In this document: piece by piece, positions 18,870 through 29,155 of the stretch
Position numbering within the stretch: position 1 is the stretch's first letter
Layout: each line of letters starts with the position of its first letter
Source: Clostridiales bacterium
GTDB lineage: Bacteria; Bacillota; Clostridia; Peptostreptococcales; Anaerovoracaceae
DNA length: 64,000 bases
Reading direction: 5' to 3'
NCBI GenBank assembly: GCA_009911365.1
Contig: QXXF01000004.1
Span: forward strand, 62,001-126,000
Made by a program: the position numbers and the translations under genes
Notes under the pieces: model-generated
What the model was told of the DNA's origin: nothing
The model's database searches: none
Seen by the model: the letters and a program-made list of their open reading frames with translations, nothing else

Positions 18870-20031
18870 GATGCTCGCCTCCTTCCCAAGCCGGGTCTAT
18901 GACCTGGCTGTCACCGATGACTGTGATGGTTTCACCGTTTAGGCCACCTAGAGAAACTCCAGATTGGATGATGGAGTTTTCGCCAATGATCGCCCTGTTG
19001 ACGCACGCCCCTTTCATGACCTGTGCGCCTGGCAACAGAATGGAATCCGTCACCTGGGCGCCTTCATCGATAAATACGTTAAAACTCAAAATAGAATGCT
19101 TCGCGTGTCCCAAGATCCGGCTGCCATTGCAGACCAGGGTGTTTTCAATCTGGGAATCCGGGCCAAGATAGTGAGGCGGATAAATATTGGAATTGCTGAA
19201 AACCCGCATGTCCTCCTCAAAAATATTGAAAGGGGAATCTGGTTCCAAAAGCTCCATGTTCGTTTCATAATAGCTTTCAATGGTTCCAACGTCCTTCCAA
19301 TAGCCAGAGAAGGTATAAGCGTAAAGGTTTTTCCCTTCTTCCAACAGCATAGGGATAACATTTTTTCCAAAGTCATGATCAGAACTCTTGTTGGCTCCAT
19401 CTTTTTGCAGCGCTTCTTTTAAGATCGGCCAGCTGAAAATATAAATGCCCATAGAAGCCAGGTTACTGTCCGGTTCCTTTGGTTTTTCTGAAAACTTTCG
19501 GATCTTTTTGTCCGCATCCGCGGTCAGGATGCCAAAGCGGCTGGCCTCTTCCCACGGGACTTCCATAACGGATATGGTGAGATCCGCATTGGATTTTTTG
19601 TGGGAATCCAGCATCAGACTATAATCCATCTTGTACAGATGATCGCCAGAGATAATCAAGACATATTCCGGTTCATAGTTATCAATAAAGTCGATGTTTT
19701 GGTAAATCGCGTCCGCTGTGCCGAGATACCATTTACCGCCGGTTTCCGTGGCATAAGGAGGCAGCAAATAAACTCCGCCATAAGCATCGTCCAGATCCCA
19801 AGCAGCACCTGTACCAATATAAGAGTTCAGGAGCAAGGGTTTGTACTGGGTAAGGACGCCCACCGTGTTGATGCCGGAATTGGCGCAATTGGACAGACTG
19901 AAATCAATGATTCGATGCTTCCCTCCAAAAGCTACCGCGGGCTTGGCGATTTTCTTTGTGAGCGCTCCTAAGCGGCTGCCCTGGCCTCCTGCCAGTAACA
20001 TGGCTACGCACTCTTGCCTCTGCATACTCAT
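18862..20031 (-). CDS. glgC: Glucose-1-phosphate adenylyltransferase catalytic subunit
   Basis: About 389 residues from the chosen start. [14 protein letters not shown] near residues 12-25 is the nucleotide-binding loop, followed by [20 protein letters not shown]. The C-terminal half is a beta-helix of hexapeptide-like repeats. It makes ADP-glucose from ATP and glucose-1-phosphate, the committed step of glycogen synthesis. A longer frame opens at 20103, but AGGAGG directly upstream of ATG 20031 and family alignment place the start there. It is 90 bases after glgP and overlaps glgD by eight bases. Confidence 0.95.
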   Translation of the reverse strand: MSMQRQECVAMLLAGGQGSRLGALTKKIAKPAVAFGGKHRIIDFSLSNCANSGINTVGVLTQYKPLLLNSYIGTGAAWDLDDAYGGVYLLPPYATETGGKWYLGTADAIYQNIDFIDNYEPEYVLIISGDHLYKMDYSLMLDSHKKSNADLTISVMEVPWEEASRFGILTADADKKIRKFSEKPKEPDSNLASMGIYIFSWPILKEALQKDGANKSSDHDFGKNVIPMLLEEGKNLYAYTFSGYWKDVGTIESYYETNMELLEPDSPFNIFEEDMRVFSNSNIYPPHYLGPDSQIENTLVCNGSRILGHAKHSILSFNVFIDEGAQVTDSILLPGAQVMKGACVNRAIIGENSIIQSGVSLGGLNGETITVIGDSQVIDPAWEGGEHRE

Positions 20032-20121
20032 AATAACTCCTCCTTTGTGATTCCTTGAAAAACAGCTGGTTCGCCCCGGCACGCGGCTGATATTTGCCAT
20101 CAATGCCTACTAGCCGCGACA

Positions 20122-22542
20122 TCAGTCGATATGCCAGATGTCTTTCGCATATTGCGCGATAGTCCGATCGCTGCTGAAATGGCCCGCTTTTGCGATATTC
20201 ACGAGAGACATTCCAGCCCACTTCGTCGGATCCTGATAAACTGTGTCCACTTCATGCCAGACTCGCATATAATCCGCGAAATCTCTCAGCACAAAATAAT
20301 CGTCTCCGTACCGGAGCAGCGCATCGTGGATGCTCCAGAACTCTTCCCCAAAATCTTTGAAAAAACCGTTGATCAGCTGGCCTGTGATTTCTTTCAGGTC
20401 CTGAGAGGCTTCGCAAACATCCCAAGAGTGGTAGCTGCCGTTTTGATAATATTCCATAACCTCATCAGCGGAAAGCCCGAAAATGAAAATATTGTCGTCT
20501 CCCACTAGCTGGTGGATCTCCACATTGGCGCCATCCATGGTGCCCAGGGTCACCGCCCCATTGAACATGAACTTCATGTTACCCGTGCCGCTGGCTTCCT
20601 TTCCGGCGGTGGAGATCTGTTCGCTAATGTCCGCTGCCGGATAAATCAGCTGACCTAGGCTGACGCTGAAATTTTCCAGGAACACGACTTTCAACTTGCC
20701 CTGGATGGATGGATCCGTATTGATCATTTCCGCCACCGTGTTGATGAGGCGAATGACCTCTTTGGCAAAATCATAACTCTGTGCCGCCTTTCCAGAAAAG
20801 ATGAAAGTATACGGCTGGATATCCAGATCCGGGTTTTTCTTCAGCTGGTTATAAAGATGCATAATCTTAAGGATATTAAGGAGCTGCCGTTTGTATGCAT
20901 GGATTCGCTTTACCTGTACGTCAAAGACAGAAGAAGGATCCACGATGACTCCGTTGTTTTCCTTGATATATTCCGCCAATCGGCACTTGTTTCCATATTT
21001 GATGTCCCGCAGGCTTTTGAGAAAACTCTCATCATTTTTATAATTCAAAAGATTCTCCAGTTTGTAAGTATCGGAAAGCCAGCCCTTTCCAATGGAGTTA
21101 GAAATCAGCTTTCCAAGTGCCGGGTTCGCCTGCAGTAGGAAGCGGCGGTGGCTCACGCCATTTGTCTTGTTGTTGAACTTCTCCGGCATAGCGTGATAAA
21201 ATTCCTTGAAAACATCCTGTTTCAGGATATCCGTGTGGATGGCCGCCACGCCGTTGACCGAATGACTGCCGATGATGGAAAGGTTCGCCATGCGCACCTG
21301 GCCGTCCCAGAGAATAGATGTGGATCGCAGATAATCCTGCCATTCTGGGATATTATGATCAGAACCTTCCCGATAACGCCGGTCGATTTCTTCAATGAGC
21401 ATGTAAACTCGAGGAAGCAGACGCTGCATCAAGTCGATGGGCCATTTTTCCAAAGCTTCTGGCATAACAGTGTGATTAGTGAAGGAAATGGCTTTGGTGG
21501 TGATTGCCCAGGCCTCATCCCATTCCAGGTTTTCTTCGTCCAAAAGCACCCGCATCAATTCCGGCACGCATAGGGCCGGATGGGTGTCATTCGTATGGAT
21601 GGAGATACGATCAGGAAACTTTTCCCAATCATCAGTGCCATAGTGCAGCTTGTACTGGTTCACCAGGGAAGCGATGCCTGCGGCCACCAGGAAATATTCC
21701 TGTTTCAGGCGCAGTTCTTTTCCCGCCGGGGTGCTGTCGTCCGGGTATAAAATGGCTGTGATGGCTTCGATTTCGTTCCGCTCCTTTACAGCATCGCTGT
21801 ATTTCCCATTGCTGAAAGCTTTCAGATCGATTTTTTCCTCAGTCGGCTCTGCCTGCCACAGCCGCAGCATGTTAGCGGTTTTTCCGCCATAGCCCACAAT
21901 CGGAACATCGTAAGGGATCGCCAGGACTGTTTGGTAATCCACATGCTCAAAATAGATTTTTCCGTTTTCATAAGTACGGTTCACTGTGCCGCCAAAGTGG
22001 ACTGGCACAGAATTGCCTGCGTTTCGGATTTCCCAAGGATAGCCGTTGGTGAGCCATGGATCTGGCTCTTCCACCTGTTTTTTATCGTCGATCTTTTGCT
22101 TGAATAGTCCAAAACGGTAACGAGCACCCATGCCGATCCCTGCGATGTCCAGGAACGCCATGGAGTCCAGGAAACAGGCGGCAAGCCTTCCAAGACCGCC
22201 ATTCCCGAGGCCAGGGTCTGGTCCCATGTCACAAAGGGTGTCCAGATCTTCACCCATTTCTGCGAGGCCGCTGCGTACGATTTCTTCGATCCCCAGGTTG
22301 ATGAGGTAATTGTCCAGTAGTTTCCCGATCAGAAATTCCATGGAAAAATAATAGACTCTTTTTTTCGGTTGTCCGTCGTGGCGGTGCTTTGTGCGGGTGT
22401 GAAGCTTTGCGGCATGGGAGCAAATCAACTTTGCCAATACCTCATACCTCTCTCTTCTTGTGCATTCACTAAATGGCCTTGCCATGGTTTCCATGAACTC
22501 GGCTCTGTATTGTCTTTTAAAATCTTCTTTGCTTGAAAACAT
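20122..22542 (-). CDS. glgP: Glycogen/alpha-glucan phosphorylase
   Basis: 806 residues, full length for GT35. The pyridoxal-phosphate lysine lies in SGTGNMKFMFNGAVTLGTMD near residue 660; DPGLGNGGLGRLAACFLDS and NDTHPALCVPELMR are further hallmarks. It releases glucose-1-phosphate from glycogen chain ends. Its ATG overlaps the glgB stop (TAATG), so branching enzyme and phosphorylase are coupled. Having degradation and synthesis genes in one transcript implies allosteric rather than transcriptional separation of the two processes. Confidence 0.96.
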   Translation of the reverse strand: MFSSKEDFKRQYRAEFMETMARPFSECTRRERYEVLAKLICSHAAKLHTRTKHRHDGQPKKRVYYFSMEFLIGKLLDNYLINLGIEEIVRSGLAEMGEDLDTLCDMGPDPGLGNGGLGRLAACFLDSMAFLDIAGIGMGARYRFGLFKQKIDDKKQVEEPDPWLTNGYPWEIRNAGNSVPVHFGGTVNRTYENGKIYFEHVDYQTVLAIPYDVPIVGYGGKTANMLRLWQAEPTEEKIDLKAFSNGKYSDAVKERNEIEAITAILYPDDSTPAGKELRLKQEYFLVAAGIASLVNQYKLHYGTDDWEKFPDRISIHTNDTHPALCVPELMRVLLDEENLEWDEAWAITTKAISFTNHTVMPEALEKWPIDLMQRLLPRVYMLIEEIDRRYREGSDHNIPEWQDYLRSTSILWDGQVRMANLSIIGSHSVNGVAAIHTDILKQDVFKEFYHAMPEKFNNKTNGVSHRRFLLQANPALGKLISNSIGKGWLSDTYKLENLLNYKNDESFLKSLRDIKYGNKCRLAEYIKENNGVIVDPSSVFDVQVKRIHAYKRQLLNILKIMHLYNQLKKNPDLDIQPYTFIFSGKAAQSYDFAKEVIRLINTVAEMINTDPSIQGKLKVVFLENFSVSLGQLIYPAADISEQISTAGKEASGTGNMKFMFNGAVTLGTMDGANVEIHQLVGDDNIFIFGLSADEVMEYYQNGSYHSWDVCEASQDLKEITGQLINGFFKDFGEEFWSIHDALLRYGDDYFVLRDFADYMRVWHEVDTVYQDPTKWAGMSLVNIAKAGHFSSDRTIAQYAKDIWHID

Positions 22543-24518
22543 TAATTCGTTTGTCCTCCTTTTCTAGCTCGTGTTTTTTTCGGTTGCTGTTTGTCAGATG
22601 ATGGTTCGCTGTTTTTTTCACGGAGCGCGAACACTGCTGCTCCAATGGGTGGCACGACTATTTCAATATACTGCTCCTGCCCGTGGTACATTCCTTTTTT
22701 CGAAGTCAGCGGATTTGGATTCGTATGACCGCTTCCGCCGAATTTCTGTTCATCAGAGTTAAAAATCTCCAGATATGTACCATGCTCTGGTACGCCGATT
22801 TTGAAATTCTGGTAAGTATGAGGCTGGAAATTCAGCAAGATGACCGTGAAATCATCTGGGTCTTTGGCCTGCCGTTTGAAAACCAGGATGCTTTGCTGCC
22901 AGTTGTCCGCATCCAGCCATTCATAACCATCCCAAGCGTAGTTTTCCTCCCAAAGGGAAGGCTGGTTTCGGTAAAAGTGGTTTACTTCCCGGACAAAGCT
23001 TTGGTGTTTGGCATGAGCTTCATAGTCTAGCAGGAACCATTCCAAGCTTTCGTAAAACCGCCATTCGATAAATTGGCCGATCTCGTTTCCCATAAAGTTC
23101 ATTTTGGCTCCGCTGTGAAACATTTGATACATCAGCAGGAGCCTAAGCCCTGCGAACTGCCGCCAGTAGTCACCTGGCATTCGCCCAATGAGAGAGCATT
23201 TGCCATGGACCACTTCATCGTGGGATAGAGGCAAGATAAAATTCTCGTTGAACGCATACATCATGGAAAAGGTCAAAAGCTGGTGGCTGCCGTCCCGGAA
23301 TGGGAAGTCCAGGGCGCAGTACCGGAGCGTGTCATTCATCCACCCCATGTCCCATTTGTAATGGAAACCCAGGCCGCCTTCCTCCGGTGGATAAGTCACC
23401 AGCGGCCAAGCAGTGCTTTCCTCTGCGATAGTGAACACATCTGGGAACAGTTCTCCCACGGTTTTGTTCAGATCCTGGAGAAATCCCTGAGCCACCAGGT
23501 CCTCTTCCCCGCCTTTTTCGTTATACCGTTTTTTGCTATCATCGTTGATCCCATAATTGAGATACAACATGCTGCTGACTCCGTCCACCCGTATACCGTC
23601 AACATGGTATTCTTTCAGCCAGTAAACCGCATTTCCAATGAGGAAGCTACAGACCTCCGGCCTTTCATAGTCAAACTTGAACGTACCCCATTCCACATGT
23701 TCTTCTGACTCGTAAAGCTGAGAACCGTTGAACTGGCACAGTCCATGAGCGTCCCGGCAAAAGTGACCAGGAACCCAGTCCAAGATCACACCGATCCCCG
23801 CTTGGTGCAGACGGTCAATGAGATATTTGAAATCCGCTGGCGTGCCGTGACGGCTGGTAGGCGCATAGTACCCGGTGATCTGGTATCCCCAGGAGCCATC
23901 AAAAGGATGCTCCATCACAGGCATAAATTCTACATGGGTATAGCCTATATCCTTCACATAAGCGGTTAGCTCTTCCGCCAATTCCCGATACGTATAAAAG
24001 TCCGAGGTGTCTTTTCTTTTCTCATCCTTGTTTCCGTGCCGCCGCCAGGAACCTAGGTGGACTTCGTAAATATTCAGCGGCTTTTCAAAATGGGAGCCTT
24101 GTTTCCGCCCGCGCATCCAAACTCCATCCTGCCAGTCATAGAAAAGCTCCGTCAAACGGGAAGCGGTTCCCGGTCGCTCTTCCGCGGAAAACGCGAAAGG
24201 ATCGGCTTTGTATAAAATTTCCCCTGCCGGCGTTTCCACCATATATTTATAGAGCATACCTTCGTGCGCGCCAGGCACGAAAGTTTCCCAGACACCACTG
24301 CTGCCCAAAGGCCGCATGTAAAAGCTCTCGCCCTTCCAGTCATCGAACTGGCCTGTGACCCGAACGCTTTTGGCAAGAGGCGCCCAGACCGCGAAGCGAT
24401 AGCCTTCGCCTTCGTCCCTATATTCTTTGTGAGCACCGAGGCTCTCGTAACAATAAAAGTCTTTGCCTTCATGAAAGCCGCGCAGTTTGCTTTCGGTGAG
24501 TTGATTTTCCCGCAGCAT
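22542..24518 (-). CDS. glgB: 1,4-alpha-glucan branching enzyme
   Basis: 658 residues. A CBM48 domain covers about residues 30-110 and the GH13 barrel follows. Catalytic motifs are VDGIRVDGVSSMLY (nucleophile aspartate near 311), AEESTAWP (acid near 364) and LPLSHDEVVHG. It makes alpha-1,6 branches in glycogen. A C-terminal tail after the all-beta domain is rich in Lys, Gln and Ser (KQQPKKTRARKGG) and is unlike the core. GAGGGTGAT provides the ribosome site. It is the first gene of the six-gene glg operon. Confidence 0.96.
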   Translation of the reverse strand: MLRENQLTESKLRGFHEGKDFYCYESLGAHKEYRDEGEGYRFAVWAPLAKSVRVTGQFDDWKGESFYMRPLGSSGVWETFVPGAHEGMLYKYMVETPAGEILYKADPFAFSAEERPGTASRLTELFYDWQDGVWMRGRKQGSHFEKPLNIYEVHLGSWRRHGNKDEKRKDTSDFYTYRELAEELTAYVKDIGYTHVEFMPVMEHPFDGSWGYQITGYYAPTSRHGTPADFKYLIDRLHQAGIGVILDWVPGHFCRDAHGLCQFNGSQLYESEEHVEWGTFKFDYERPEVCSFLIGNAVYWLKEYHVDGIRVDGVSSMLYLNYGINDDSKKRYNEKGGEEDLVAQGFLQDLNKTVGELFPDVFTIAEESTAWPLVTYPPEEGGLGFHYKWDMGWMNDTLRYCALDFPFRDGSHQLLTFSMMYAFNENFILPLSHDEVVHGKCSLIGRMPGDYWRQFAGLRLLLMYQMFHSGAKMNFMGNEIGQFIEWRFYESLEWFLLDYEAHAKHQSFVREVNHFYRNQPSLWEENYAWDGYEWLDADNWQQSILVFKRQAKDPDDFTVILLNFQPHTYQNFKIGVPEHGTYLEIFNSDEQKFGGSGHTNPNPLTSKKGMYHGQEQYIEIVVPPIGAAVFALREKNSEPSSDKQQPKKTRARKGGQTN

Positions 24519-24698
24519 GTTATCACCCTCTTACAATTTAAAATGATCCTAGTACTAGTATGGCTGTCATCGCATATTCTAAGCCATGTTAATCTCATGC
24601 GTTTGTTGTACCACGACCTTCTTTGGAACATATCGTGATCTGGTCATGATTCACTGTGTGTCACCTTAAGGCAACGCCATATTGATTTTGATGTATAC

Positions 24699-24735
24699 AT
24701 TATACCACAGAACGAGAAAAAGGTGTGGGAATTTG
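24699..24735 (-). promoter_or_regulatory. Promoter of the glg operon
   Basis: On the minus strand TGGTATAATG gives a perfect TATAAT (24704-24699) with an extended -10 TGn. A -35 is weak (about CACACC at 17-base spacing), as is common for extended -10 promoters. It would start transcription about 170-180 bases before glgB, leaving a long untranslated leader. Confidence 0.6.
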
Positions 24736-24928
24736 AGGAAAAATTTGTTGAAATATTCTAAAAAATTGATTTCTGTGTCAGGACCCGCTAACAGGGCGGG
24801 TCAGACCGCGCTGCGCTTCCCTGTTTTTGCCGCCGCCCAGTATTGACGATGCCGCCAAACCGTGATATTCTAATGGCTAACAACGCTGCGTCCCATTCGA
24901 CCAGCGCAAGAAAGGAATGATTTTGAAA
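24736..24928 (+). promoter_or_regulatory. Leader region upstream of metG
   Basis: This stretch holds a strong hairpin, GACCCGC (24782-24788) with GCGGGTC, then ACAGGG...CCCTGT followed by TTTTT, a terminator-like pair overlapping the first. A later CGCTG...CAGCG pair brackets the region just before the ribosome site. The ACAGGG/ACCGCG/CCCTGTTTTT layout recalls the antiterminator part of a T-box leader, but the conserved core has an insertion and I find no specifier stem, so this remains a suggestion. Confidence 0.35.
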
Positions 24929-26863
24929 ATGACAGAGAAAAAAGGCAAATATTATATCACAACGCCTATTTACTATCCCAGCTCCAACCTTCATATAGGC
25001 CACACCTACTGTACGGTCATGGCAGACGCTATGGCGCGTTTCAAGCGGCTTTCTGGCTATGACGTGCGATTCCTCACCGGTACGGACGAGCATGGGCAGA
25101 AGATCCAGACCATTGCCAAAGAGCAGGGCGTATCGCCGCAGGAATACGTGGACAAGATTGTAAGCAATATCAAAGATCTGTGGAAGACCATGGAAATTTC
25201 CTACGATGATTTCATCAGGACCACAGAACCACGTCATGTGGAGCGAGTTCAAAAAATATTCATGCAGCTCTATGAAAAGGGAGACATTTATAAAGGCGAG
25301 TATGAGGGCATGTACTGCACGCCTTGCGAATCCTTCTGGACAGAGAGCCAGCTGGTGGATGGGAAATGTCCGGACTGCGGCAGGCCGGTGGAAAAGGCGA
25401 AAGAAGAAGCCTATTTTTTCCGTCTTTCCAAATATCAGGACAGGCTCCTGGATCTCTTTGAAAACAACCCTGAATTTCTCCAGCCTGATACCAGAAGAAA
25501 TGAAATGATTTCTTTTGTAAAGCAGGGATTGGAAGATCTGTGCATTTCCAGATCCACCTTTGATTGGGGTATTCCGGTTCCTATTGATGAAAAGCATGTG
25601 ATCTACGTTTGGCTGGACGCGCTAACCAACTATATCACGGCCTTGGGCTATCCAGAAGATCCTGAGCTTTATGAAAAATACTGGCCAGTGAATGTCCATC
25701 TGGTGGGCAAGGAAATCGTCAGGTTCCATACCATCATATGGCCGGCCATGCTCATGTCCATGGAACAGCCGCTGCCAAAGCAAGTGCTGGGCCACGGCTG
25801 GCTGCTGCTGGAAGGCGGCAAAATGTCAAAATCCAAGGGTAATGTGGTGGATCCTGTGAAGCTGATCGAACGTTATGGCATCGATGCTCTGAAATATTTC
25901 CTGCTGCGGGAGTATACCTTTGGACAGGACGGTGTTTTCACCAACGAAGTGATGCTCAAGAGGATGAATTACGATCTGGCCAATGACCTGGGTAATTTGG
26001 TTTCCAGGACTGTTTCTATGATCGAAAAATACAATGGCGGCTTTGTGCCTGACACTTGCGGCGAAGATGATCCCACGGACAAAGATCTGAAGGCCATCGC
26101 CACTTCCGCCGCAGATAAAGTAGAAGCTCATATGGATAAGTTTGAGTTCAATCTGGCGTTGGAAGAAATTTGGGTGGCTGTGAGAAGGGCCAATAAATAT
26201 ATTGATGAAAACACGCCATGGGTTCTGGCAAAGGATGAAGCCAGCAAGCCTCGCCTGGATACCGTGCTTCACAATTTGGCGGAAACTCTGCGAATCGTTT
26301 CTGTACTGATTTATCCGTTCATGCATACGACTTCCAATGAAATCAGAAAACAGCTGGGCCTGTGGTACGCGGATGTGGCATGGGAAGACGCGTTTACTTT
26401 CGAGATGATGCAGGGCGAGCAGGTAAAGAAAGGAAATCCGATTTTCCCTCGTCTTGATATTGAAAAAGAACTGGAAGAGCTGGAAGCCATGAAAGGCGGC
26501 GATGGTGAAGAAAACATTCCGCTAGAGCTGAAAGATCCTATTGAGTACGATGATTTCGACAAGCTGGATCTGCGGGTGGGGACCATCCTTTCCGCGGAAA
26601 AGCATCCAAAGGCTGATAAGCTGCTGGTATTCCAGGTGCAGATGGGAACGGAAAAGCGGCAGATTATCTCCGGCGTTGCTCAGTACTTTAAGCCAGAAGA
26701 ATGCGTTGGCAAGAAAGTAGTCGTGGTAGCCAATCTGAAACCTCGGAAACTGCGGGGACTGGAGTCCAAGGGAATGTTGCTGTTCGCTGACAATGTGGTG
26801 GATGGAAAGACCCGCTACGAATTTGTCACTACTGTGGCGGCAGACGGTAATCCAGTGTCGTAA
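24929..26863 (+). CDS. metG: Methionyl-tRNA synthetase
   Basis: About 644 residues. The class I signatures HIGH (NLHIGHTY, residues 22-25) and KMSKSKGN (near 298) are present. A zinc knuckle with two CxxC pairs (CTPC and CPDC) is visible, and the C-terminal 100 residues form the tRNA-binding OB domain ([21 protein letters not shown]). It charges initiator and elongator tRNA-Met. The frame opens at ATG 24917, but AAAGGA lies right against it; TTG 24923 or ATG 24929 are better placed, and 24929 gives the usual N-terminus. It is followed by tatD, a common pairing in Bacillota. Confidence 0.95.
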   Translation: MTEKKGKYYITTPIYYPSSNLHIGHTYCTVMADAMARFKRLSGYDVRFLTGTDEHGQKIQTIAKEQGVSPQEYVDKIVSNIKDLWKTMEISYDDFIRTTEPRHVERVQKIFMQLYEKGDIYKGEYEGMYCTPCESFWTESQLVDGKCPDCGRPVEKAKEEAYFFRLSKYQDRLLDLFENNPEFLQPDTRRNEMISFVKQGLEDLCISRSTFDWGIPVPIDEKHVIYVWLDALTNYITALGYPEDPELYEKYWPVNVHLVGKEIVRFHTIIWPAMLMSMEQPLPKQVLGHGWLLLEGGKMSKSKGNVVDPVKLIERYGIDALKYFLLREYTFGQDGVFTNEVMLKRMNYDLANDLGNLVSRTVSMIEKYNGGFVPDTCGEDDPTDKDLKAIATSAADKVEAHMDKFEFNLALEEIWVAVRRANKYIDENTPWVLAKDEASKPRLDTVLHNLAETLRIVSVLIYPFMHTTSNEIRKQLGLWYADVAWEDAFTFEMMQGEQVKKGNPIFPRLDIEKELEELEAMKGGDGEENIPLELKDPIEYDDFDKLDLRVGTILSAEKHPKADKLLVFQVQMGTEKRQIISGVAQYFKPEECVGKKVVVVANLKPRKLRGLESKGMLLFADNVVDGKTRYEFVTTVAADGNPVS

Positions 26864-26880
26864 TATGTAAAAATTGATAG

Positions 26881-26919
26881 AAAACAAGCGATAAAACTCA
26901 AAAACAAGCGATAAAACGG
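26881..26919 (+). repeat. Short direct repeat after metG
   Basis: AAAACAAGCGATAAAAC occurs twice within 39 bases. The same core, CAAGCGATAAAA, also occurs in the 5' coding part of the Rpn-type gene (28941-28955, minus strand). It may be a relic of another copy of that gene family, or chance. Confidence 0.35.
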
Positions 26920-27015
26920 GCTGGGCAAAGTGGATCTTATCGATCGTTGTCCGGCTCGCTTCGCGTCTGCCAGTGAAAAATCCGGCAGAGAATTAGATCA
27001 TTTGGAGGAAATGAC

Positions 27016-27834
27016 ATGCTATTTGACTCACATGCGCACATCAATAACGAAAGCCTTTCCGAACAAGAGCGGAAGGTTATGATACAGGAGATCGAAGCTT
27101 CTGATCTGGATTATGTCATGGACATTGGCTTTGACCTGGAAAGTTCTAATCTGGCGGTAAAGCACGCCAGGAAACTGCCCTGGTGCTACGCTGCGGTAGG
27201 CTGCCATCCCCATGATACAAAAGACATGGATGACATGCAGCTTGCCATGCTCAAAGGGCTGGCAAAGAAAGAGAAAGTTCAGGCTATTGGAGAAATCGGA
27301 CTAGATTTTCACTATGACTATTCTGAACGGGACACGCAGCGCCACTGGTTCCGTCAGCAGATCCGCTTGGCTAACGAGCTGAAAATGCCTATCATCATCC
27401 ATTCCAGGGAAGCGGATCAGGAAGTGATGGATATTTTAAAAGAAGAAGGTGCTTTTTCAGAGGAACGCAAAAGCTGGTTTCCTCTGCGGCAGGACAGAAG
27501 CGGCGATGCCAGGGTGCTGCTTCACTGTTTCTCCGGCAGCAAGGAACTGGGAGAGCAGTACGTGAAGCTGGGCGCGACCCTTTCCATCGCCGGTCCGGTG
27601 ACATACAAAAACAATCGAAAAACCGTGGCGGTCGTGGAAGCTGTGCCTTTGGAAAACTTGCTGGTGGAAACAGACTCGCCATATCTGACGCCAGAACCTT
27701 TCCGTGGAAAAAAGAACAAGCCGCCTTATGTGGAGCACACGGCCAGAAAAGTGGCGGAAATCAAAGGGCTGGAGTTTGAGCAAGTGGCTATGAGGACCAA
27801 GGAAAACGCAATGCGGTTTTTTGGGATCAAGTAA
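27016..27834 (+). CDS. tatD: TatD-family metal-dependent DNase/hydrolase
   Basis: 272 residues, standard length. Metal ligands are seen in DSHAH (residues 4-8), GEIGLDFHYD, IIHSR, LLHCFSGS and ETDSPYL. TatD proteins are cytoplasmic 3'-5' exonucleases or hydrolases involved in DNA repair and quality control. GGAGGA at 27003-27008 precedes the ATG. Gene order metG-tatD is conserved in many Bacillota, often followed by rnmV and ksgA, which are absent here; an Rpn-type gene lies convergently downstream instead. Confidence 0.93.
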   Translation: MLFDSHAHINNESLSEQERKVMIQEIEASDLDYVMDIGFDLESSNLAVKHARKLPWCYAAVGCHPHDTKDMDDMQLAMLKGLAKKEKVQAIGEIGLDFHYDYSERDTQRHWFRQQIRLANELKMPIIIHSREADQEVMDILKEEGAFSEERKSWFPLRQDRSGDARVLLHCFSGSKELGEQYVKLGATLSIAGPVTYKNNRKTVAVVEAVPLENLLVETDSPYLTPEPFRGKKNKPPYVEHTARKVAEIKGLEFEQVAMRTKENAMRFFGIK

Positions 27835-27943
27835 AAGAGGGCTGGATCATCTGGGGATTTTTATAGAATCTAACTCTCCCTATTTTTTATGGTTCAATTC
27901 AAAAGGAGATTGACGAATCAACAGCAGCGTTTTTTCCATAACA

Positions 27944-27985
27944 AAAAGGCGAAGGATGATAAGTTCCTCGCCTTTTATAGTCGCT
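27944..27985. terminator. Bidirectional terminator between tatD and the Rpn-type gene
   Basis: AAAAGGCG (27944-27951) and CGCCTTTT (27969-27976), reinforced by AGGA/TCCT inside, make a strong stem with A- and T-runs on both sides, so it can stop transcription from tatD and from the convergent gene ending at 28049. Confidence 0.8.
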
Positions 27986-28048
27986 TAAAAAAGTTCATTC
28001 CAGAGCAATGCGTAAAAGCCACAGGGACCATGCTTCTATACGATAAGG

Positions 28049-28990
28049 CTAGGCTCCAATGGCCGCCTTGATTTCCAGAATCCGCTCCTTTGAAACCTCC
28101 GTCAACTCCTGAATCCTGTCGATGGCCCAATTTTCTCTTAATAACTTTGTGACGAATTTCCGATCTTTTTCTTCTGCTGCCTTTTTGGCTCCTCTTTCCT
28201 CCGCTTCTTCCTCTCTGATCTCATAAAGCTCTTCCAACGTGATTCCTGTCAGCATGTTGATCACCTCGCTCCCATGTTTCCTCAAAAAATCTTCCAATAT
28301 ACCCTCTTTCACGCAACTCTCGATACTCATCAAGATCGCTTCGTCCCGGTTCATCCTATCCAGCTTTATGTGGCTTCTCACTCGCTCTATGAACTGGGCG
28401 TACTGCTTCAGCGTGGGACTCCGCTTCAAGATCGGGTGCCCCTTGTGAAGGTTGACGTTGATCACCTTCACCGCCGCTTCCATCATGGCGCCGTTTCCTT
28501 CCGGGTCCGGTCTGACCCCGCCGAACAGGTGCTGAACCGTTTCCAAAGGCTTGTCCTTGGTTCCGTTGTACAACACGTAGAGACGAGGAATCGGCAGCGG
28601 GCACCGGGCCTCTTTGTAGAGTTCCCTGTCGGAAACGATCTTTTCGTAGACCCTGAACACGTAAGCCGCTTCCCGGACGGGCATGTTTTCGCTCCAGGTG
28701 GACATGTGCTCCACCACGGAGAGAGGACTGAAATCGTATCGAAAAGCCAAATCGTTTTGCCTGCGCCTGTAAAGCACTCCCCGCAGGGTGTCGATCTCGA
28801 TCTTCCCCTCGTCCTTTCGCTCCGTGCCTTCCAAGGCGTTGAGCAATTCCAGGGCGGCCCTTTTCTCGCTGAACAGCAAACGGAACATGCCGTCTTTAAA
28901 TTCCCGGTTGCTGGCGTATGGAGCCGTGTTTTCTTTCAGTATAAGGCTTTTATCGCTTGTTTGCAAGATGTAGTCATCTAAAAGTTCCAT
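28049..28990 (-). CDS. Rpn-family recombination-promoting nuclease / putative transposase
   Basis: About 313 residues from ATG 28990 (the frame extends to 29140 but GGGG-TTAAAA precedes 28990 and family proteins start with ELLDDYILQTSDKS-like sequence). FKDGMFRLLF, NDLAFRYD and VVEHMSTWSENMPVR match the PD-(D/E)XK nuclease core of Rpn/YhgA-like proteins. The usual active-site E-x-Q is E-H-M here, so activity may be reduced. The C-terminal 60 residues are rich in Glu, Arg and Lys and helical. Rpn proteins promote recA-independent recombination. Such genes are multi-copy and mobile in Clostridia. Confidence 0.82.
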   Translation of the reverse strand: MELLDDYILQTSDKSLILKENTAPYASNREFKDGMFRLLFSEKRAALELLNALEGTERKDEGKIEIDTLRGVLYRRRQNDLAFRYDFSPLSVVEHMSTWSENMPVREAAYVFRVYEKIVSDRELYKEARCPLPIPRLYVLYNGTKDKPLETVQHLFGGVRPDPEGNGAMMEAAVKVINVNLHKGHPILKRSPTLKQYAQFIERVRSHIKLDRMNRDEAILMSIESCVKEGILEDFLRKHGSEVINMLTGITLEELYEIREEEAEERGAKKAAEEKDRKFVTKLLRENWAIDRIQELTEVSKERILEIKAAIGA

Positions 28991-29098
28991 TTTTAACCCC
29001 TTTTTATTTAAGTTAATTCCAAAATTTAGGATAAGTATATTATGACATGAATGGGTAACAATGTAAAGCGAAATTTGTAATAAATTTGAAATTAATAC

Positions 29099-29132
29099 AA
29101 AAAGATGCTTCTCTTTCAAAAAGCATCTTTGA
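29099..29132 (-). terminator. Terminator of the etf-dehydrogenase operon
   Basis: On the minus strand AAAGATGCTT-loop-AAGCATCTTTTTG is a perfect ten-base stem followed by T's (29130-29101), placed 25 bases after the dehydrogenase stop. Confidence 0.85.
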
Positions 29133-29155
29133 TTTCGCATTTGCTTTTGTTTACC

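Noticed and set aside
24788-25597. Long minus-strand frame (269 codons) across the metG start
   Set aside because: It is the shadow of metG on the other strand and has no recognisable protein features.
27889-28071. 60-codon frame after tatD
   Set aside because: It runs through the terminator hairpin at 27944-27976 and matches nothing known.
28274-28981. 235-codon plus-strand frame opposite the Rpn-type gene
   Set aside because: The minus-strand protein has clear family motifs; this frame has none and lacks a ribosome site.
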